From: Pseudaeromonas aegiceratis | Lineage (GTDB): Bacteria > Pseudomonadota > Gammaproteobacteria > Enterobacterales > Aeromonadaceae | Assembly: GCF_046254905.1 (NCBI RefSeq) | Contig: NZ_CP158016.1 | Location: 372,001 to 436,000 of the forward strand | Direction of reading: 5' to 3' | DNA length: 64,000 nucleotides | In this document: positions 62,474 to 64,000 of the stretch, in pieces | How positions within the stretch are numbered: the stretch's first letter is position 1 | Layout of the letters: each line of letters opens with the position of its first letter | The notes under the pieces: model-generated | The model's input: the letters and a program-made list of their open reading frames with translations, nothing else | What the model was told of the DNA's origin: nothing | The model's database searches: none | Translations under genes and position numbers: made by a program

Positions 62474-62599
62474 CAGGAGAGGATGCGGGCCAGAGGCCCC
62501 ATCGACAGGGAGGGTTGGACCGAGGCAGACGGCTTGGATGGCCTGGGACAGGGAGTGTACCGCCTCGGTTGGACAGGGTGACCTAGGTCACCCTGTTTG
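62474..62599 (+). ncRNA. third, diverged Csr/Rsm-type sRNA (predicted)
   Basis: About 125 bases with eight GGA motifs before a terminator-like hairpin ACAGGGTGACC-TA-GGTCACCCTGT (62573-62596). An outer stem ACCGAGGC / GCCTCGGT encloses GGCTTGGATGGCC and GACAGGGAGTG. Size and density of GGA resemble RsmY/RsmX/CsrC types rather than CsrB. Not homologous to copies 1 and 2 by eye. The T-run after the hairpin is poor, so the 3' end is uncertain. Confidence 0.65.
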
Positions 62600-62601
62600 C
62601 A

Positions 62602-62754
62602 TTAGTCCGGCAGATCTTGCTGCTGCAACTGGGTCAGGTTCAGGCGTTCGTCCTGGGTCAACCCCATCTCTTCACAGGCTTCGTCGAAGCTCATTCCCAG
62701 ATGACACATCATGATCTCGATGGCCGGCAGATAACTGTAGATGCCGTGTTCCAT
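62602..62754 (-). CDS. hypothetical small protein, 50 residues
   Basis: Begins MEHGIYSYLPAIEIMMCHLG and ends QQQDLPD. A near-ideal ribosome binding site (AAGGAGGAAGC before ATG) makes it credible despite its size. Predicted helical, acidic C-terminal half (SFDEACEEMGLTQDERLNL resembling a helix-turn-helix-like segment). Convergent with the third sRNA, its stop 5 bases after the hairpin. I do not recognise the family. Confidence 0.7.
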   Translation of the reverse strand: MEHGIYSYLPAIEIMMCHLGMSFDEACEEMGLTQDERLNLTQLQQQDLPD

Positions 62755-62989
62755 GCTTCCTCCTTGGACTGCGTTGCTGGCGTAATAGGAATTGAGTCAG
62801 GCAAACCGACCACAAAGTTTCATTTTTTGGACCCGTTTGCCGCAAGGCTGTGAACTGGATCGCTAAACGGGGGCCTGTGGTTATGCTTTTCCCGGTGTTA
62901 GGGGGTGACAGTGGCAAAAAGGTGCGTAAAATATGCATCTATTGTCTTTTATTTCATCTGTCGATGTCATTTCAGTAAGGGGAGTCACC

Positions 62990-63232
62990 ATGAGCGAATC
63001 CATTCACGGTCACGAGGTCATGCACATGATGCTGGAGCTGGGTGGCAGCTTCAGCAAACAGAGCCTGCAGGCCGCCATCGAGGCGAAGTTCGGTGCCGAG
63101 GCCCGCTTTCATACCTGCAGCGCCGAGGGGATGGATGCGGCGGCGCTGATCGACTTCCTGCAGGCCAAGGGCAAGTTCGTGCCCCAGGGCGAGGGGTTCA
63201 ACACCGAGGCCGAGCGGATCTGCCAGCACTGA
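62990..63232 (+). CDS. yecH: YecH-family metal-binding protein (DUF2492)
   Basis: 80 residues starting MSESIHGHEVMHMMLELGG. The N-terminal HGHEVMHMM and Cys35-region FHTCSAEGM, and the C-terminal CQH, are the conserved His/Cys set of the YecH family, thought to bind metal. Function is unknown. AAGGGGAG precedes the ATG. Stands alone. Confidence 0.9.
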   Translation: MSESIHGHEVMHMMLELGGSFSKQSLQAAIEAKFGAEARFHTCSAEGMDAAALIDFLQAKGKFVPQGEGFNTEAERICQH

Positions 63233-63387
63233 GTCCTACCGATGGCGCCCTCTGAGCGCCATCACCGGCACAAGCCGCAATATCCGCGAGATTGGGCCGT
63301 TGCTGGCGCCATCGCCGATGGCTGCTTGGCGGCGGGCTTTCTGCTATAGTCCGCCGACTTTTATCCGGTCAACCAGCGAGCTCTTCC

Positions 63388-63972
63388 ATGGATATCATCA
63401 CCGCCGCCGTCATGCTCTTCCTGATCATGGATCCGGTCGGCAACTTGCCCGTCTTTCTGTCTATGCTGCGGACCCTGCCCGCCGAGCGACGCCGCAAGGT
63501 GATGATCCGCGAGCTGCTGATCGCCCTGGTGGTGATGCTGCTGTTCCTGTTCCTGGGGCAGGAGCTGCTCAACCTGCTGAATCTCAAGCAGGAGGCGGTG
63601 AGCATCGCCGGCGGCATAGTGCTGTTCCTCATCGCCATCCGCATGATCTTCCCCGGTCAAGGCAGCATCACGGGCCTGCCGGAAGGGGAGGAGCCCTTCA
63701 TCGTGCCCATGGCCATTCCCATGATGGCCGGGCCCTCAATCCTGGCGGCCCTGCTGCTGCTGGCCCACCAGTACCCGGATCAGATGGGGGAATGGACCCT
63801 GGCGTTGCTGCTGGCCTGGGGATCCAGCGCCGTGATCCTGATGTTTCACGCACAGTTGCTCAAGCTGCTGGGGGAGCGGTTGCTGCGGGCCATGGAGCGG
63901 CTGATGGGCATGTTGCTGGTGATGATCTCGGTGCAGATGCTGCTGGACGGTGCCCAGCAGTACCTGCACTAA
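63388..63972 (+). CDS. yhgN: YhgN, MarC-family inner membrane protein
   Basis: 194 residues, six transmembrane helices. Closely follows E. coli YhgN: LILIMDPLGNLPIF is here LFLIMDPVGNLPVF, and EEPFIVPMAIPMMAGPSILA matches. MarC-family proteins were once thought to give multidrug resistance, but the function is unknown. The ATG at 63388 matches the homologous start; TGCTATAGT near 63342 is a possible extended -10. Confidence 0.93.
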   Translation: MDIITAAVMLFLIMDPVGNLPVFLSMLRTLPAERRRKVMIRELLIALVVMLLFLFLGQELLNLLNLKQEAVSIAGGIVLFLIAIRMIFPGQGSITGLPEGEEPFIVPMAIPMMAGPSILAALLLLAHQYPDQMGEWTLALLLAWGSSAVILMFHAQLLKLLGERLLRAMERLMGMLLVMISVQMLLDGAQQYLH

Positions 63973-64000
63973 GCGGACTCAAGGGTGAGAGCGGGATTGG

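Noticed and set aside
61453..62599. CRISPR-like repeated short motifs
   Set aside because: The repeated unit is only AGGA/AGGGA in hairpin loops with irregular spacing, there are no direct repeats with spacers and no cas genes; CsrB-type RNAs explain it.

Overview
The window is chromosomal DNA of a GC-rich gammaproteobacterium. The 16S rRNA gene, the E. coli-like order of the S10, spc and alpha ribosomal operons, and the FabR, MltF, YecH, YeiH and RNase II homologues point to the order Aeromonadales, probably an Oceanimonas/Zobellella-type genus. That placement is inferred from memory of related sequences, not from a database search.

Layout. 1-2762: end of argF, then argG and argH (last steps of arginine synthesis). 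2763-3100: a hairpin and a MITE-like inverted repeat. 3102-16950: S10, spc and alpha operons (rpsJ to rplQ, including secY, rpmJ and rpoA), with a terminator and new promoter between rpsQ and rplN. 17066-22556: a complete rRNA operon (16S, tRNA-Glu(UUC), 23S, 5S, two terminators) directly after rplQ. 22609-25540: a small unknown protein, ppnP and rnb. 25603-33682: a complete menaquinone locus, menF-D-H-B-C-E on the minus strand and menA divergent. 33693-39956: RhtB-type exporter, EEP-family hydrolase, soluble PAS-PAS chemoreceptor, DUF945 protein and class III aminotransferase. 39972-41023: an IS903-like insertion sequence, followed by an AT-rich stretch with a glycine-zipper lipoprotein and a periplasmic coiled-coil protein. 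42681-45780: YeiH transporter with divergent LysR regulator, and glycerate kinase. 45935-52964: a molybdenum region with a porin, two ModA paralogues, ModC, ModB, ModD and ModE, and a divergent two-domain molbindin; three candidate ModE operators are visible. 52965-53445: a gene-free, hairpin-rich stretch. 53489-56337: SirB2-type protein, KefB-type antiporter and its KefF/KefG-type partner. 56486-61255: oligopeptidase B, YfcZ/YiiS-family protein, MltF and FabR. 61273-62599: an array of CsrB-type regulatory RNAs. 62602-63972: a 50-residue unknown protein, YecH-family protein and YhgN/MarC protein.

The most notable part is 61273-62599. It holds two tandem, clearly homologous CsrB-like sRNA genes (about 275 nt each, 17 GGA motifs each) and a shorter, diverged third GGA-rich RNA gene. 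Each has a similar upstream motif (TGTARGAYATTTSCC) 180, 181 and about 191 bases before the inferred transcription start, and a TTGTGN / TAKWRT-like promoter with a 16-base spacer. This looks like a full GacA/UvrY-activated, CsrA-titrating sRNA set in one locus.

Functionally the window joins translation (ribosomal proteins and rRNA), anaerobic respiration (menaquinone synthesis, and molybdate supply for molybdoenzymes) and global post-transcriptional control (Csr RNAs). Only one recent mobile element is visible.
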